Assembly: GCA_934597535.1 (NCBI GenBank)
Contig: CAKTRT010000001.1
Location: 17,524-81,523 of the forward strand
Source of the DNA: an uncultured Oscillospiraceae bacterium
GTDB taxonomy: Bacteria > Bacillota > Clostridia > Oscillospirales > Oscillospiraceae
Direction of reading: 5' to 3'
Length of the DNA: 64,000 nt
In this document: piece after piece, positions 43,031 to 52,176 of the stretch
Layout: each line of letters begins with the position of its first letter
How positions within the stretch are numbered: the stretch's first letter is position 1
The notes under the pieces: model-generated
Told to the model about the DNA's origin: nothing
The model's input: the letters and a program-made list of their open reading frames with translations, nothing else
Databases searched by the model: none
Translations under genes and position numbers: made by a program

Positions 43031-43555
43031 ATGAAAGAGAACACGCATGAGCTGGCGCTCAGCGGTATGTTCTGCGCGCTGGCTGTCGCCTTGCTGTGGA
43101 TGAGCGGCATCCTGCCGCTGGCGACCTACGGCTTTCCCATCCTCGCCTCGCTGGCGCTGCTGCCCGTGCGCGAGGAATGCCGCGCCAGCTATGCATGGAG
43201 CTGCTTTGCCGCTGCAGCGATCCTCGGCCTGCTGCTGTGCGCGGATCCGGAAGCAGCGCTGCTGTTCTGCTTCCTTGGCTACTATCCGCTGCTCAAGCCG
43301 CGTTTCGACGCGCTCTCCTCCCGCACAGCGCGGCTGCTGTGCAAGTTGGCGCTCTGTGCCGTCACGATGGGCGTCATGTACGCGCTCCTTATTTTTGTAC
43401 TGCGGCTGCCCGCTGTAGTGGAGGAGCTCTCCGGAACGGCGCCGTGGCTGCTGTGGGCAACGGCGGCAGCAGGACTGCTGCTCTTTTTGATCTACGACCT
43501 GCTCATCGACCGCCTTGCGGCGGTCTACCGCAGCCGCCGCAAAAAACGTGGGTAA
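43031..43555 (+). CDS. Hypothetical five-TM membrane protein
   Basis: 174 residues, weak ribosome site (AAGG). Hydrophobic segments at about 9-27, 32-46, 53-72, 98-120 and 133-155, and a basic C-terminus RSRRKKRG. Size and pattern recall small integral proteins such as ECF S components, but I cannot assign a family. It is co-directional with and 11 bp after the TIGR04255 gene. Confidence 0.7.
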   Translation: MKENTHELALSGMFCALAVALLWMSGILPLATYGFPILASLALLPVREECRASYAWSCFAAAAILGLLLCADPEAALLFCFLGYYPLLKPRFDALSSRTARLLCKLALCAVTMGVMYALLIFVLRLPAVVEELSGTAPWLLWATAAAGLLLFLIYDLLIDRLAAVYRSRRKKRG

Positions 43556-43603
43556 AGTGGATAAATTCTTCCCTGTTTTGTTATTCATCCCGCCAAAAGC
43601 ATG

Positions 43604-43643
43604 AACAAAACGCAATTTTTCATTGAAAAAATTGCGTTTTGTT
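43604..43643 (+). terminator. Terminator after the TIGR04255/membrane operon
   Basis: 17-bp perfect stem AACAAAACGCAATTTTT, six-base loop, followed by TTATAG. AT-rich unlike the other terminators. Confidence 0.65.
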
Positions 43644-43650
43644 TTATAGT
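43623..43650 (+). promoter_or_regulatory. Candidate promoter for the MsmX-like ATPase
   Basis: TTGAAA, 16 bp, TATAGT; overlaps the 3' arm of the preceding hairpin. It would give a leader of about 195 bases. Confidence 0.45.
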
Positions 43651-43851
43651 ATATTCAGGTAAGCTATTACCTTTCCATTCCCTTCCGCCCGCGCTTACTC
43701 CACCTCAACGTAACGCCCGCGGAAAATACAGAAGGAGGAAAGCGTTCCGCCGGACCGGCGGTGCGGCAGTGTGGAGACCTGCCGTAAAGCAGTGCGCGCA
43801 AGCGGCTGCGAGGCTCTGCATCGCGGAGGCGGCAGGGCTGCGGTCCTATCT

Positions 43852-45069
43852 ATGGCAGAGGTCATTCTGAAAAACATCAAGAAGGTATACCCCAACGCCG
43901 AGCCGAAAAAGAAGAAAAAGGACAAGGAAGAAGCGCCCGAGAAGAAGTATAACCTGCAGGTCACCGACGAAGGCGTCGTTGCGGTGCAGGAGTTCAGCAT
44001 TGATGTTGCCGACAAGGAGTTTATCGTTCTCGTTGGCCCAAGCGGCTGCGGCAAGTCCACCACGCTGCGTATGATCGCAGGGCTTGAGGAGATCAGCGGC
44101 GGCGAGCTGTATATCGACGGCAAGCTCATGAACGATGTTGCTCCCAAGGACCGCGACATTGCCATGGTCTTCCAGAACTATGCGCTTTACCCGCATATGA
44201 CGGTTTACGAAAATATCGCTTTCCCGCTCAAGCTGAAAAAGCTCAGCGAAACGGACGCCAACGGCAAGACCGTCCATAAGAAAATGCCCGCCAGTGAGAT
44301 CGACCGCCGCGTGCGCGAGGCGGCTGAGATCCTTGACATCACCCAGTTCCTCGACCGCAAGCCCAGGGCGCTCTCCGGCGGTCAGCGCCAGCGCGTAGCC
44401 ATCGGCCGCGCTATTGTGCGCAGCCCCAAGGTGCTGCTGATGGACGAGCCGCTGTCAAACCTCGACGCCAAGCTTCGCAACCAGATGCGCGCGGAGATCA
44501 TTAAGCTGCGCGAGAAGATCGACACCACGTTTATCTACGTCACGCACGATCAGGTCGAAGCGATGACGCTCGGCGACCGCATCGTCATCATGCGCGACGG
44601 CTTTATCCAGCAGATCGGCACGCCGCAGGAGGTCTTCAACCATCCGGCCAATTTGTTTGTCGCGGGCTTTATCGGTTCGCCGCAGATGAACTTCTTTGAA
44701 GATTGCGCGCTGACCAAGACTGCGGACGGCTACTCTATCACCGTTCTGGGGCACACTGCCGCGCTCACCGCCGCGCAGAGCGAAAAGCTTGCTGCCGCAG
44801 GCGTGGAAAGCCGCAGCATCACCGTCGGCGTACGCCCGGTACACGTTTTGCTCGGCAATGACGGCATTGATGCGGAGGTCGATGTCAGCGAGCTGATGGG
44901 CAGCGAGCTGCATCTTCACCTAAACGCGGGCGGACACGATGTCGTCGCAGTCGTCCCCACCGCCAACATTGATACCGGCGCCTATGCGCGCCACACGGCG
45001 GTGAAGTTCAGCTTTGATCCCCGTCTTGTGCATCTGTTTGATCCCGATTCTGAAAAGAATCTGATTTGA
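43852..45069 (+). CDS. Sugar ABC transporter ATPase (MsmX/UgpC/MalK type)
   Basis: 405 residues. Walker [10 protein letters not shown] (62-70), signature [14 protein letters not shown], Walker [12 protein letters not shown], and a C-terminal TOBE/OB regulatory region (about 290-405). A lysine/glutamate-rich insert (about residues 15-41) lies between the first two strands. The likely partner is the maltodextrin permease pair at 36.5-38.4 kb. The nearest good ribosome site (AAGGAGGAAAG) is about 110 bases upstream, and a weaker GGAGGC 20 bases away; a GTG at 43771 in frame would be an alternative start. Confidence 0.88.
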   Translation: MAEVILKNIKKVYPNAEPKKKKKDKEEAPEKKYNLQVTDEGVVAVQEFSIDVADKEFIVLVGPSGCGKSTTLRMIAGLEEISGGELYIDGKLMNDVAPKDRDIAMVFQNYALYPHMTVYENIAFPLKLKKLSETDANGKTVHKKMPASEIDRRVREAAEILDITQFLDRKPRALSGGQRQRVAIGRAIVRSPKVLLMDEPLSNLDAKLRNQMRAEIIKLREKIDTTFIYVTHDQVEAMTLGDRIVIMRDGFIQQIGTPQEVFNHPANLFVAGFIGSPQMNFFEDCALTKTADGYSITVLGHTAALTAAQSEKLAAAGVESRSITVGVRPVHVLLGNDGIDAEVDVSELMGSELHLHLNAGGHDVVAVVPTANIDTGAYARHTAVKFSFDPRLVHLFDPDSEKNLI

Positions 45070-45730
45070 ATTATGCCATCCCCAAGGGGATGGAGGGTTG
45101 CAGCGCTGCGCGCTGCACGGGCAAAGGGGGTATTCTCTTCTCGAAGAGAATACCCCCTTTGAATCCCCCAGAGAAGGACGAGGGGAGTCTCCCTCGCCCC
45201 CCCGACATTGGCAGTTTGGCACTTGAAGAACTGCTCGGCCTGCGGAATCAGGTGCGGTGTACATGGCTTCGCCATGAATCCCTGCGTCTCGTTACCGATC
45301 GCAACCGCGCCTTACTATCGTGAGGCGCGAGTGACGTTATCTCGGCGGCAGACTGCGTGTCGAATGCGGCATTGCTGCGCTCGCCGCATTGATTAGCACT
45401 CCGGTAGGTGGAAATTAGTTTGCACTCCTACAAGATGAGCAGAGCGGCACCCGCAAGGGGTGTACCGCATCCGTAAGGCGGCAAAGCCGCCAACGGCTGC
45501 GCAACAGCGGATAATAGAAGCAGAGGCAAATCGTCTTGCAATGCTAAACGCGGCAAAGCCGCGCGCAGGCAGCTGCATTCCGGAGGCTCAAAGATTGTTC
45601 AAGCTCCAAACTGCCAATCTAAACCTTTCTCTTGGGGGATCTAAAGGGGGCCATTCTCTTTTGCGAAAGAGAATGGCCCCCTTTGCCGTTCCCCTGCGAC
45701 GCGCAGGGAACTATATCATTCGATAGAAAG
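45070..45730. repeat. MITE-like inverted-repeat element, about 570 bp
   Basis: The core (45120-45687) is bounded by long imperfect inverted repeats. Reading inward from each end: GGCAAAGGGGG hairpin, ATCCCCCAGAGAA-type block, ATTGGCAGTTTGG, CTTGAA, and CGGAAT. Each end carries a near-perfect 19-bp hairpin (45122-45161 and 45643-45684). The centre holds more small hairpins (ATGGC/GCCAT, GGCGGC/GCCGCC, AATGCGGC/GCCGCATT) and no credible gene. Outer flanks also contain related GC palindromes (45076-45093; 45688-45711). The layout suggests a non-autonomous transposable or RNA-structured repeat. Confidence 0.75.
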
Positions 45731-45737
45731 ATAATAC

Positions 45738-47177
45738 TTAATAGGCAACGCCCCAATAAATATCCGTCGTGCATTCCTTGCCGCAGCAGACGCACTTGCC
45801 GGTGGTGCCGCTCTGCTTGAGGGGCATGCAGCGGGAGGAGACGCCCGCGGCTTCCTTCATCTTGAGCTCGCACTCGAGACTGCCGCACCACTTGGTGCGG
45901 GCGAAGCCGCCGCGGCCGGAGGCCATTTCCTTGACCTCATCGATGGTTTTTAAGTCGAACGTGTTGTCCTCGAGATTCTTTTCCGCCACGGCGTACATGT
46001 TGTCGTGGATGGCGTCGAGCAGCGTCTTGATCTCATCGACGATGCCGTCGATCTTCGCCGTGACCTTTTCGCCGTTGTCGCGGCGGACGAGGCAGCAGTT
46101 GCCCTCGGCCAGGTCGCGGGGGCCAAGCTCGAGCCGGATGGGCACGCCGCGCATCTCGTACTCGGCACACTTCCAGCCCATGGACTGGTCACTGTCGTCC
46201 AGCTTAACGCGGACGTCGGCGGCGATGAGGTCCGCCATCACGCTCTTGGCGGTCTCGAGCACCTCGGGATTCTTGTGCGCGGCGATAGGCACGATGACGA
46301 CCTGCGTGGGCGCGATGCGCGGGGGCAGGACAAGGCCGTTGTTGTCGCCGTGGGTCATGATGACCGCGCCGATCATGCGCGTGGTGGATCCCCAGGACGT
46401 CTGGAACGGGTACTGGAGCTTGTTGTCGCGGCCGGTGAAGGTCACGTCGTAGGCGCGGGAGAACTTGTCGCCAAAGTAGTGGCTCGTCGCACCCTGAAGG
46501 GCCTTGCGGTCCTTCATCATGCACTCAACGGTGTAGGTCGCCTCGGCGCCCGCAAACTTCTCCTTGTCGGTCTTGCGGCCAGGGACGACGGGGATGGCGA
46601 GCACGTGGCGGAAGAAATCGGCGTAGCAGTTGAGCTGCTGCATCGTCTCAGCCTGCGCCTCCTCAGCGGTCTCGTGGATGGTGTGACCCTCCTGCCACCA
46701 GAACTCGCGCGAGCGCAGGAACGGGCGGGTGGTCTTCTCCCAGCGGATCACGGAGCACCACTGATTGTAGAGCATCGGCAGCTGGCGGTAGGTCTGTAAG
46801 ACGCGGGACCAGTGGTCGCAGAACATCGTCTCGGACGTAGGACGGAAGGCAAGGCGCTCTTCGAGCTTCTCGCTGCCGCCCATCGTGACCCACGCCACCT
46901 CCGGCGCGAAGCCGTTGACGAGCTCGCCCTCTTTTTTGAGCAGGCTCTCGGGAATCAGGACGGGCATCGCCACGTTCTCGTGTCCGGTCTTTTTGAACTC
47001 GGCGTCCATCAGGCGCTGCATATTCTCCCAGATGGCGTAGCCATAGGGGCGCAGGATGGTAAAGCCCTTGACGCTGGCGTACTCGACAAGCTCTGCCTTG
47101 CGGCAGATGTCGGTGTACCATTGGGCAAAATCGTCTTCCAGATTCGTGATCTGTTCTACCTTTTTCTCTTTGGCCAT
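45738..47177 (-). CDS. proS: Prolyl-tRNA synthetase, archaeal/eukaryote-like (type 3)
   Basis: 479 residues from the ATG after AAAGGGAG. Class II motif 2 (IRWEKTTRPFLRSREFWWQEGHT) and motif 3 region, an anticodon-binding domain (about 290-390) and the C-terminal zinc-type domain with CGSLEC...CVCCGKEC and terminal -AY mark the archaeal-like ProRS lacking the bacterial editing insertion. Type 3 enzymes occur in many Firmicutes. No T-box leader is seen in front. Confidence 0.95.
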   Translation of the reverse strand: MAKEKKVEQITNLEDDFAQWYTDICRKAELVEYASVKGFTILRPYGYAIWENMQRLMDAEFKKTGHENVAMPVLIPESLLKKEGELVNGFAPEVAWVTMGGSEKLEERLAFRPTSETMFCDHWSRVLQTYRQLPMLYNQWCSVIRWEKTTRPFLRSREFWWQEGHTIHETAEEAQAETMQQLNCYADFFRHVLAIPVVPGRKTDKEKFAGAEATYTVECMMKDRKALQGATSHYFGDKFSRAYDVTFTGRDNKLQYPFQTSWGSTTRMIGAVIMTHGDNNGLVLPPRIAPTQVVIVPIAAHKNPEVLETAKSVMADLIAADVRVKLDDSDQSMGWKCAEYEMRGVPIRLELGPRDLAEGNCCLVRRDNGEKVTAKIDGIVDEIKTLLDAIHDNMYAVAEKNLEDNTFDLKTIDEVKEMASGRGGFARTKWCGSLECELKMKEAAGVSSRCMPLKQSGTTGKCVCCGKECTTDIYWGVAY

Positions 47178-47219
47178 TGTTATGTTCTCCCTTTTCTCAG
47201 GATAGAGTTCTGAACTGTT

Positions 47220-47248
47220 ATTGTATTGGTTTTGCGCCGAATTGTCAA
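47220..47248 (-). promoter_or_regulatory. proS promoter
   Basis: TTGACA, 17 bp, TACAAT on the minus strand, 42 bp before the ATG, so the leader is too short for a T-box. Confidence 0.85.
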
Positions 47249-47263
47249 GCGCGCAGGCGAGGA

Positions 47264-47298
47264 AAAGGGACGGAAAGGCAATGCCTTTCCGTCCCTTT
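47264..47298 (-). terminator. Terminator after the second kinase gene
   Basis: Stem AAGGGACGGAAAGGCA self-pairing with TGCCTTTCCGTCCCTT, T-rich tail, 10 bp after the kinase stop. Confidence 0.85.
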
Positions 47299-47307
47299 CT
47301 GTCTTTT

Positions 47308-49149
47308 TCACACCACCGTTGGGAATTTGAGGATGGCCTTGAAGAGGTCGCCGTCAATGGCAAGCGACATTGTTCCGCCCTGCAGCTCGGTCAGGCTGCG
47401 CGCGATGGACAGTCCCAGCCCATTGCCCTCGGTCGATCTGGAGCTGTCGCCGCGCACAAAGCGCTCCATCAGCTCCTCGGCGGGAATGTTCAGCGCCGCG
47501 CGCGAGGTGTTTTTAAAGGTCACGACCGCGTCGCCGCCGGTCTTTTCCAGCGTCAGATACACGCGCGTGCCGCTTTGCGCGTACTTGCAGATATTAGAAA
47601 GCAGGTTATCGATCACGCGCCACATCAGCGCGCCGTCCACATTGCAGAAGAGCTCCTTCTCCGGCAGCACATCTACCAGCGTCAGCTCAGCAGCGGCAAG
47701 TCGCTCGCCGTATTCGCCGGAGACCTGCGCCAAAAGCTCATTCATGCTGCACCGCGCAGCGTTCACCGGCAGGTTGCCGGTTGTCGCCTTGCTCGCCTCG
47801 ACCAGATCTTCGGTGAGCTTTTTGAGCTTGAAAGCCTGCCGCTTGAGCACATTCAGATACTCTTCCTCCTGCTCGGGAGTGTGCTCGTGCTGCAGGAGAT
47901 CGACATAATTGATGATGCTTGTCAGCGGCGTTTTGATATCGTGCGAAACGTTTGTGATCAGTTCCGTTTTCAGCCGCTCACTTTTGAGCTGCTTTTCCAC
48001 AGCGATCGCCATGCCGTCGCCGATGGAGTTCAAATTCTCGGCGTGGCGCTTTAGATCCCAGTACATCCACTTCGTGTCCACCTGCACATTCAGATCTCCT
48101 GCGGCAAGGGCTTCCCCCTCCTTCTGGAGCTTGCGCAGCTGGAGAGAAAACAGGCACGCCGCGATGGACAGCACGAACAGCGTCAGCAGCAGCATCCCAC
48201 CCGCGCGGCCGCTTGCAAGGGCAAAGAGCAGCGTGCTGACCACACAGCAGCCCACCACCGTGCGCCAGATCATCGGGATGCCCCCGACGATGCCGCGGCA
48301 GAGCGCGCAGAGCGTCCGCCAGCACCATTTGACCGCGCGCCAGCAGAAATGCAGCACATAGAATGTGACCGTGTGCCGCCACCATTTGCCAGCCTTCACG
48401 CGCGTGCAGAGCGTCATCCACAATCCCAGCACCAGCACGGCAAGAAGGAAAGCAACGCCAAGCAGTGCCAGATCATAGGGCGGCGTGTAATAGTCTGCAT
48501 ACATACGGAACGCATCGACACCAGCAGTACACAGAAACACGCCGGCAAAGCAGTCGAGCGCAAGATAGAGGTCAAAGGGGATCCTCTCCTGCCAGCCGGT
48601 CTCGATCGCGCCGTCCTCGCGCCGCCCTGCGCTGCGCGCCAGAAAGATGAAAAGGACCAGCTCCGCTATGCTGAGCAAAATAAGCATCGTTGCCGCGTTC
48701 TCGCCCCAGCCGAGCATATTGTCGTAAAAGCTCTTTGCCCAGTAAACATCGTCCTGCGCGGCCAGGTCTGCGGCAAGGTAAAAGCTGAATTCTTTGCCGG
48801 CATAGACGGTGCTGTAGCAGAAGGCATCTCCCTCGCCGACATTGCTGAATTCCGCTTCTCCCTGCTCGTCCGTCACGCGGAAGCGAATGTTGCTGTAGCT
48901 GTTGTCCGCGGGAAAGATTTTGTCCAGCTCATAGCCGCCGCTGACCGCGCGCTGGTACTCGTCAAGCGCTTCCCACGCCTCGCGGCTGGCCGCGCCAAAA
49001 CAGACGTCGCTCGTATAAAAGTCCTTTCCCATGCCGCCATAGGAAAAGGCCAGTCCCGCCGCGTAAGCGAGCATCAGCGGTACGATCAGCGCCGCCAGCA
49101 GAAAGGCGCCCGCCTTGGCCCAGAAATTGCGTGTCCACGCTGCTTTCAT
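47308..49149 (-). CDS. Large multi-TM sensor histidine kinase
   Basis: 613 residues. TM1 (about 14-36), extracellular domain (to about 150), then a block of five to six TM helices (about 155-340), a short HAMP-like helix, HisKA with His in NVSHDIKTPLTS, and HATPase_c with NLLSNICKYAQ and GNGLGLS. The cognate regulator overlaps by 4 bp. This resembles clostridial two-component systems for cell-envelope or antimicrobial-peptide stress, but no target (such as an ABC exporter) is adjacent. Confidence 0.92.
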   Translation of the reverse strand: MKAAWTRNFWAKAGAFLLAALIVPLMLAYAAGLAFSYGGMGKDFYTSDVCFGAASREAWEALDEYQRAVSGGYELDKIFPADNSYSNIRFRVTDEQGEAEFSNVGEGDAFCYSTVYAGKEFSFYLAADLAAQDDVYWAKSFYDNMLGWGENAATMLILLSIAELVLFIFLARSAGRREDGAIETGWQERIPFDLYLALDCFAGVFLCTAGVDAFRMYADYYTPPYDLALLGVAFLLAVLVLGLWMTLCTRVKAGKWWRHTVTFYVLHFCWRAVKWCWRTLCALCRGIVGGIPMIWRTVVGCCVVSTLLFALASGRAGGMLLLTLFVLSIAACLFSLQLRKLQKEGEALAAGDLNVQVDTKWMYWDLKRHAENLNSIGDGMAIAVEKQLKSERLKTELITNVSHDIKTPLTSIINYVDLLQHEHTPEQEEEYLNVLKRQAFKLKKLTEDLVEASKATTGNLPVNAARCSMNELLAQVSGEYGERLAAAELTLVDVLPEKELFCNVDGALMWRVIDNLLSNICKYAQSGTRVYLTLEKTGGDAVVTFKNTSRAALNIPAEELMERFVRGDSSRSTEGNGLGLSIARSLTELQGGTMSLAIDGDLFKAILKFPTVV

Positions 49150-49844
49150 TTTTTATCCTCCATTTTGTACCCCAGTCCCCACACGACTTTCAGGTAGCGC
49201 GGCTCGGAGGGGTTGATCTCGAGCTTCTGCCGCAGGTGGCGGATGTGCACGCTCACCGACGTCTCCGCCCCCAGCGAATCCTCCTTCCACACCAGCTCAT
49301 AGATCTGGGCGGAGGAATAGATGCGCCCGGGATTCTTCATCAGCAGCCGCAGGATGTTGAACTCGATGGGCGTGAGCGCGACCTCGTCGCCATCGACCGT
49401 CACGTTCTTCTTCTCCTCATCAAGCACGATGGGGCCGACGGTGTAGACGTTCGGCTTTTCCTCTTCCTTTTTTGCGCCCAGCTGCGTGTAGCGCCGCAGC
49501 TGAGAGCGCACGCGCGCCAGCACCTCCACGGGGTCAAAGGGCTTGGTGATGTAATCGTCCGCGCCGATGTTCAGGCCCAAAACCTTGTCGCTGCTCTCGC
49601 TCTTGGCGGTGAGCAGGATGATGGGCACGTTGCTCTTTTCGCGTAATTTCGCCGTCGCAGCGATGCCGTCGAGCTGCGGCATCATGATATCCATCAGGAT
49701 CAGATGGATGTCGTTTTGCTCCACGACCTCCAGCGCCTCGCGCCCATTGTGCGCTTCAAACAGACAGTAGTCCCCGCCCGAAAGATAAATTTTAAGTGCA
49801 TTGACGATATCCCGTTCGTCGTCGCAGATCAAAATGTTATACAT
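49146..49844 (-). CDS. OmpR-family response regulator
   Basis: 232 residues. Receiver with DDE pocket near 9-11, phospho-acceptor Asp in LILMDIMMPQLDG, LTAKSES and ITKPF; C-terminal winged helix ending VVWGLGYKME. ATGA overlap with the kinase. Ribosome site GGGGTGAG. Confidence 0.94.
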   Translation of the reverse strand: MYNILICDDERDIVNALKIYLSGGDYCLFEAHNGREALEVVEQNDIHLILMDIMMPQLDGIAATAKLREKSNVPIILLTAKSESSDKVLGLNIGADDYITKPFDPVEVLARVRSQLRRYTQLGAKKEEEKPNVYTVGPIVLDEEKKNVTVDGDEVALTPIEFNILRLLMKNPGRIYSSAQIYELVWKEDSLGAETSVSVHIRHLRQKLEINPSEPRYLKVVWGLGYKMEDKK

Positions 49845-49929
49845 GTTCTCACCCCATGTTGCTTATTGTATCAGCCTTTTCCAAACAAAAACAGCAGATA
49901 ATTCATAAAACTTATTTAAGTTCGCAAGG

Positions 49930-49961
49930 AAAGGGCCAAAAGGGTACCCTTTCAGCCCTTT
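49930..49961 (-). terminator. Hairpin downstream of the nuclease/small-protein operon
   Basis: Nested palindrome AAAGGGC...GCCCTTT enclosing AAAGGGTACCCTTT. It lies just 3' of the 59-residue gene on the minus strand. Confidence 0.6.
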
Positions 49962-49970
49962 TTCATCTTT

Positions 49971-50150
49971 TCAGCGCCTGCGGCGCAGTCTCTTCCGCAG
50001 GCACAGCAGCGCCCCCAGCGCCGCCCCCACATAGCGGAGCAGGCTGCGCGTGTCATAGAACACCTCGGCAAAGCCCCAGATCCGTTTTCCCTGACCGCCG
50101 AGCAGCAGGGTCCTTTTGTTCTCCCGCTGCCAACTGTAGAATACCGACAT
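49971..50150 (-). CDS. Small basic protein, 59 residues
   Basis: Begins MSVFYSWQRENKRT, ends LCLRKRLRRRR. The ATG follows AAAGGAGGAGAGC, one of the best ribosome sites in the window, 11 bp after the metallophosphoesterase stop. A hydrophobic stretch (about 38-52: YVGAALGALLCL) is followed by an arginine-rich tail, suggesting a single membrane helix with a positive cytoplasmic end. No family recognised. Confidence 0.6.
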   Translation of the reverse strand: MSVFYSWQRENKRTLLLGGQGKRIWGFAEVFYDTRSLLRYVGAALGALLCLRKRLRRRR

Positions 50151-50161
50151 GCTCTCCTCCT

Positions 50162-51256
50162 TTACAGGTCGCGTCCGTCAAGCGCGGCAAGGCCGAAGCG
50201 TGCGGCAAGGCTGAAGCGCGCACGCTCTTTCTCTGACTGCGCGGCATCGTACTTCGCACGCAGCTCGCGCAGGAAAAGTCCACGCAGCGAATCCTCCTCC
50301 GCCCGCGCCCAGACATCCTGCCCGATGCGCGTCTCATCGCGCAGCTCAAGATGGAAAAAATCAGGCGCAAACCGCTCTTCAAGCGGCTTGAGATCAAGCC
50401 CGCGCTCGTCCGTCTCGCCGGTGAAAATAATGCGGTAAAGGTCACGCACAGTAGAAGGCGGCAGCTTCTCGCGCAGCGCATCCTCCGCCGTCTTTCCCGT
50501 CACATCAACCTTCAATATCTCATACCGCCGGTGTGCAAAGGGGATAAACTGCATCTGCACGTCTCCGCGCTCCACCGTCCCTGCAAGGATCCCCTTCTCG
50601 CCCAGCTCGTCAAAGCCGCGCCCTTCAGGACAGCCGGAATAGGCATAAATCGTCCCGGCCGCGCGATGGAAACCGTCGTGCTCGTGCGTGTGGCCGAGCG
50701 CCAGATAGTCAAGCCCACTTCCAGCGATCTGCTCTTTTGTAATGGGGTCATAGCGCGACTCCGCAGCGGAACTGTCGCCGTGCAGCACCATCAGGTGGAC
50801 AAAACCGTCCTCCGGCGCGCGGAAGCCTTGCAGCAGGCTCTCGTCCTGCACCGGCGAGGTGAACGCCGCGCCGTACACGGCGCAGGAAAGCTCCGGAAGC
50901 TCGACACGCTCGACCGTCTTTGACGTGAAGATGTGCACATTTTCCGGCCACGCAAGCGTCGCGTAGGGCGACTTTGCGCTGTACGGGTCATGGTTGCCGG
51001 GGGCGATGAACACCCGCGCCTGCATCGCGCCCAGCGCGTCGGAGAGCGCTTCGATCGTCTCGCGATAGGTCGTGTCGCTGTCGAACAGGTCCCCCGCGAG
51101 CAGCACGAGATCGACGCCGTTTTGATTCACGTAATTGCAAAGCCGCTGCAGCAGCTCGCGGCTCTCGCGGCGGCGCAGCTTCGCCTGCTCCGCATTCAGC
51201 GCGCCGAACGCGCTGTCCAGATGAAAGTCCGCCGCGTGGACAAGCTTTATGCGCAT
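50162..51256 (-). CDS. SbcD/Mre11-like DNA repair metallophosphoesterase (YhaO type)
   Basis: 364 residues. Metal-binding motifs HAADFHLDS (8-16), AGDLFDSD, GNHDP, LHGDSS and GHTHEH are all in order; a helical cap follows (about 230-364). This is the SbcD/YhaO-type exonuclease fold. The AAA-type partner (SbcC/YhaN), which is usually the next gene, is missing; a 59-residue gene takes its place. Ribosome site GGGGGAGGG. It follows ymdB by 15 bp. Confidence 0.87.
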   Translation of the reverse strand: MRIKLVHAADFHLDSAFGALNAEQAKLRRRESRELLQRLCNYVNQNGVDLVLLAGDLFDSDTTYRETIEALSDALGAMQARVFIAPGNHDPYSAKSPYATLAWPENVHIFTSKTVERVELPELSCAVYGAAFTSPVQDESLLQGFRAPEDGFVHLMVLHGDSSAAESRYDPITKEQIAGSGLDYLALGHTHEHDGFHRAAGTIYAYSGCPEGRGFDELGEKGILAGTVERGDVQMQFIPFAHRRYEILKVDVTGKTAEDALREKLPPSTVRDLYRIIFTGETDERGLDLKPLEERFAPDFFHLELRDETRIGQDVWARAEEDSLRGLFLRELRAKYDAAQSEKERARFSLAARFGLAALDGRDL

Positions 51257-51271
51257 TGCCCTCCCCCTTTC

Positions 51272-52051
51272 TCAGCGCACGTCGATACGCTCCACACGGG
51301 TGCACAGCCCCGTCGCATCGTCCAGTGTGAAAATCGCTCCCTGCATCTTGCCGGTACTCTTCTCCGGCTCGCGGTAGCGCCCCGGCAGGCCGCCGAGGAA
51401 CGTCTCGACCGACTGCTCGGGCTTGATGCCGAGCACGCTGCGCACCGCTCCCGTCATGCCGAGATCGGAAATGTAGCCCGTCCCCTCGGGGAAGACCTCC
51501 TCGTCCGCCGTCGGCACATGGGTGTGCGTACCCCAGATGGCGCTGACGCGGCCGTCGAGATAGTAGGCCATGGCGAGCTTTTCGCTCGTCGCCTCTGCGT
51601 GGAAGTCAAGCAGCGTAAACGTCGGCTTTTCTCCGCTTTTCAGCAGTTCGTCCGCCGTTTTGAACGGGTTATCCGCGTTGAACGCAAGGTCGAAGCGGCC
51701 GATCAGGTTCATCACCGCGATGCGGGCGCGCCCGCAGTCAAAAACACCGTAGCCCCGCCCCGGCACGCGCGCGCCGAGATTGTGCGGACGCAGAATATAC
51801 GGGCAGTCGTCAAGGTAGTCCGCGATCTGCATCTTGCCGAACGTATGGTTGCCGAGCGTGATCACATCCGCTCCCGCTGCAAAAATTCGCTCTGCGTCAT
51901 CTCTTGTCAGGCCGACCATCGCGGCATTCTCGCCGTTGACAACTGTAAAGTGGATATCCTTCAGCTTTTTCACGGCACGCAAATGGCGCTCAAGGTGGTC
52001 AACGCCGCAGCCGCCCACCACATCGCCAACGGCCAGAATATTGTAAAGCAT
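51272..52051 (-). CDS. ymdB: TIGR00282 family metallophosphoesterase (YmdB)
   Basis: 259 residues from the ATG after CGGAGG. NILAVGDVVG, NGENAA, LGNHTFGK, DFHAEATSEK and GTHTHVPTAD are the conserved dimetal-site motifs of YmdB/TIGR00282, reported as a 2',3'-cyclic nucleotide phosphodiesterase affecting RNA levels and development in Bacillus. First gene of ymdB - nuclease - small protein. Confidence 0.93.
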   Translation of the reverse strand: MLYNILAVGDVVGGCGVDHLERHLRAVKKLKDIHFTVVNGENAAMVGLTRDDAERIFAAGADVITLGNHTFGKMQIADYLDDCPYILRPHNLGARVPGRGYGVFDCGRARIAVMNLIGRFDLAFNADNPFKTADELLKSGEKPTFTLLDFHAEATSEKLAMAYYLDGRVSAIWGTHTHVPTADEEVFPEGTGYISDLGMTGAVRSVLGIKPEQSVETFLGGLPGRYREPEKSTGKMQGAIFTLDDATGLCTRVERIDVR

Positions 52052-52176
52052 GGCGTTCCTCCGCTTTGTGTTTTCCCCAGTATAGCAAGCCGCAGTCAAA
52101 AACGCAAGAAAGGCATGAAAAAAGGCTCCGCAAATGCTGGGTACCCGTAATACAGGAAACAACAAACTTTCAATGA

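Noticed and set aside
45066-45730. Several 60-90 codon frames inside the MITE-like region
   Set aside because: They overlap hairpins and inverted repeats, have no ribosome sites, and change frame between the two ends.
47178-47250. T-box riboswitch before proS
   Set aside because: The promoter lies only 42 bp before the ATG, too short for a T-box, and no AGGGTGG-type box is present.
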